The notes beneath the pieces are model-generated. The model did not search any database and had not been told where the DNA came from. It worked only from the letters and a program-made list of their open reading frames with translations. From assembly GCF_003590095.1 (NCBI RefSeq), contig NC_039481.1, forward strand, positions 6,696,001-6,760,000: 64,000 nucleotides of DNA, read 5' to 3'. The DNA is from Trichoplusia ni (taxonomy: Eukaryota; Arthropoda; Insecta; Lepidoptera; Noctuidae). Below, piece by piece: positions 63,638-64,000 of the stretch (position 1 is the stretch's first letter; every line of letters begins with the position of its first letter). Both the position numbers and the translations under genes were made by a program.

Positions 63638-64000
63638 GTTCGGAGATCACTCTGCTTCGGTCGCAGTCGCTCGGTTAAGTTCACTTCGGAATATGGAAGA
63701 TTATACCGCCGTCGTCGCAGGCGCAGTAACCAGTCGTAAACAAACGGAGTTATCGGCGTGTCAACACACAGAGCGCACCATATACTACTGTTAACAATTA
63801 AAAATCCAACCTCGCATGTATCAATTTATTATCGATATCTTATCGAGCGCAAATAAAAATTTCCTGGATAGAGGACACTTTCCAGCCAGTGGCGGGGGCT
63901 TCACTTGCTACGTCGTACTGAGGCGGTGTTCTGATTTATTTCTATGTAGGTACTTGCAGGTTGTGTTTGCTTGCGATAATTCATGTCAGAAAGAGTAAGT
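63638..64000. other. upstream region of the transporter gene
   Basis: This holds the 5' UTR and probably the promoter of the minus-strand transporter (G+C-rich up to about 63750). The plus-strand open frames here are antisense shadows or AT-rich with no family match. The window ends before any other gene appears. Confidence 0.45.

Overview
The window is nuclear DNA from an insect, most likely a moth or butterfly. Genes are split by short GT-AG introns in AT-rich DNA, and the protein-coding exons are visibly richer in G+C. One gene belongs to the ommochrome-binding protein family, which I know only from Lepidoptera. Fragments of interspersed repeats of lepidopteran style are scattered through introns and spacers. 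Nothing in the window looks prokaryotic or organellar. All assignments come from reading and splicing the sequence by eye. Exon joins are listed in each entry and keep the reading frame throughout.

Layout from left to right. 2.4-3.4 kb (+): a small secreted cysteine-rich protein of the follicle cell protein 3C-1 type. 5.5-8.1 kb (-): a GPALPP1 ortholog with a long RS-rich N-terminus. 8.3-9.3 kb (-): intronless Tam41, the mitochondrial CDP-diacylglycerol synthase, possibly nested in the first intron of GPALPP1. 10.1-12.0 kb (+): COP9 signalosome subunit 6. 13.7-24.7 kb (-): a 16-exon poly(ADP-ribose) glycohydrolase (PARG) relative with a ruined active site and about 425 extra residues inside its catalytic fold. 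25.4-26.1 kb (+): intronless adenylate kinase 3. 26.8-36.4 kb: a gene-poor stretch with repeated CRE palindromes and a recurring motif of about 20 bp. 36.4-50.2 kb (+): a tandem cluster of lipocalin-like, probably GPI-anchored genes. It has three complete three-exon units and two additional first exons with no downstream exons of their own. 53.8-54.7 kb (+): an ommochrome-binding-protein-like gene. 56.2-63.6 kb (-): a 12-exon SLC18B1-type MFS transporter with an unusual C-terminal tail of about 255 residues.

The genes do not form one pathway. Three housekeeping genes (Tam41, CSN6, AK3) sit in tight head-to-head or nested arrangements. The right half holds secreted or surface small-ligand-binding proteins (lipocalin-like and ommochrome-binding-like) next to a vesicular-type transporter. 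The points I consider most worth checking are the degenerate PARG paralog, the two orphan lipocalin first exons (candidate alternative first exons), the recurring intergenic motif, and the transporter tail.
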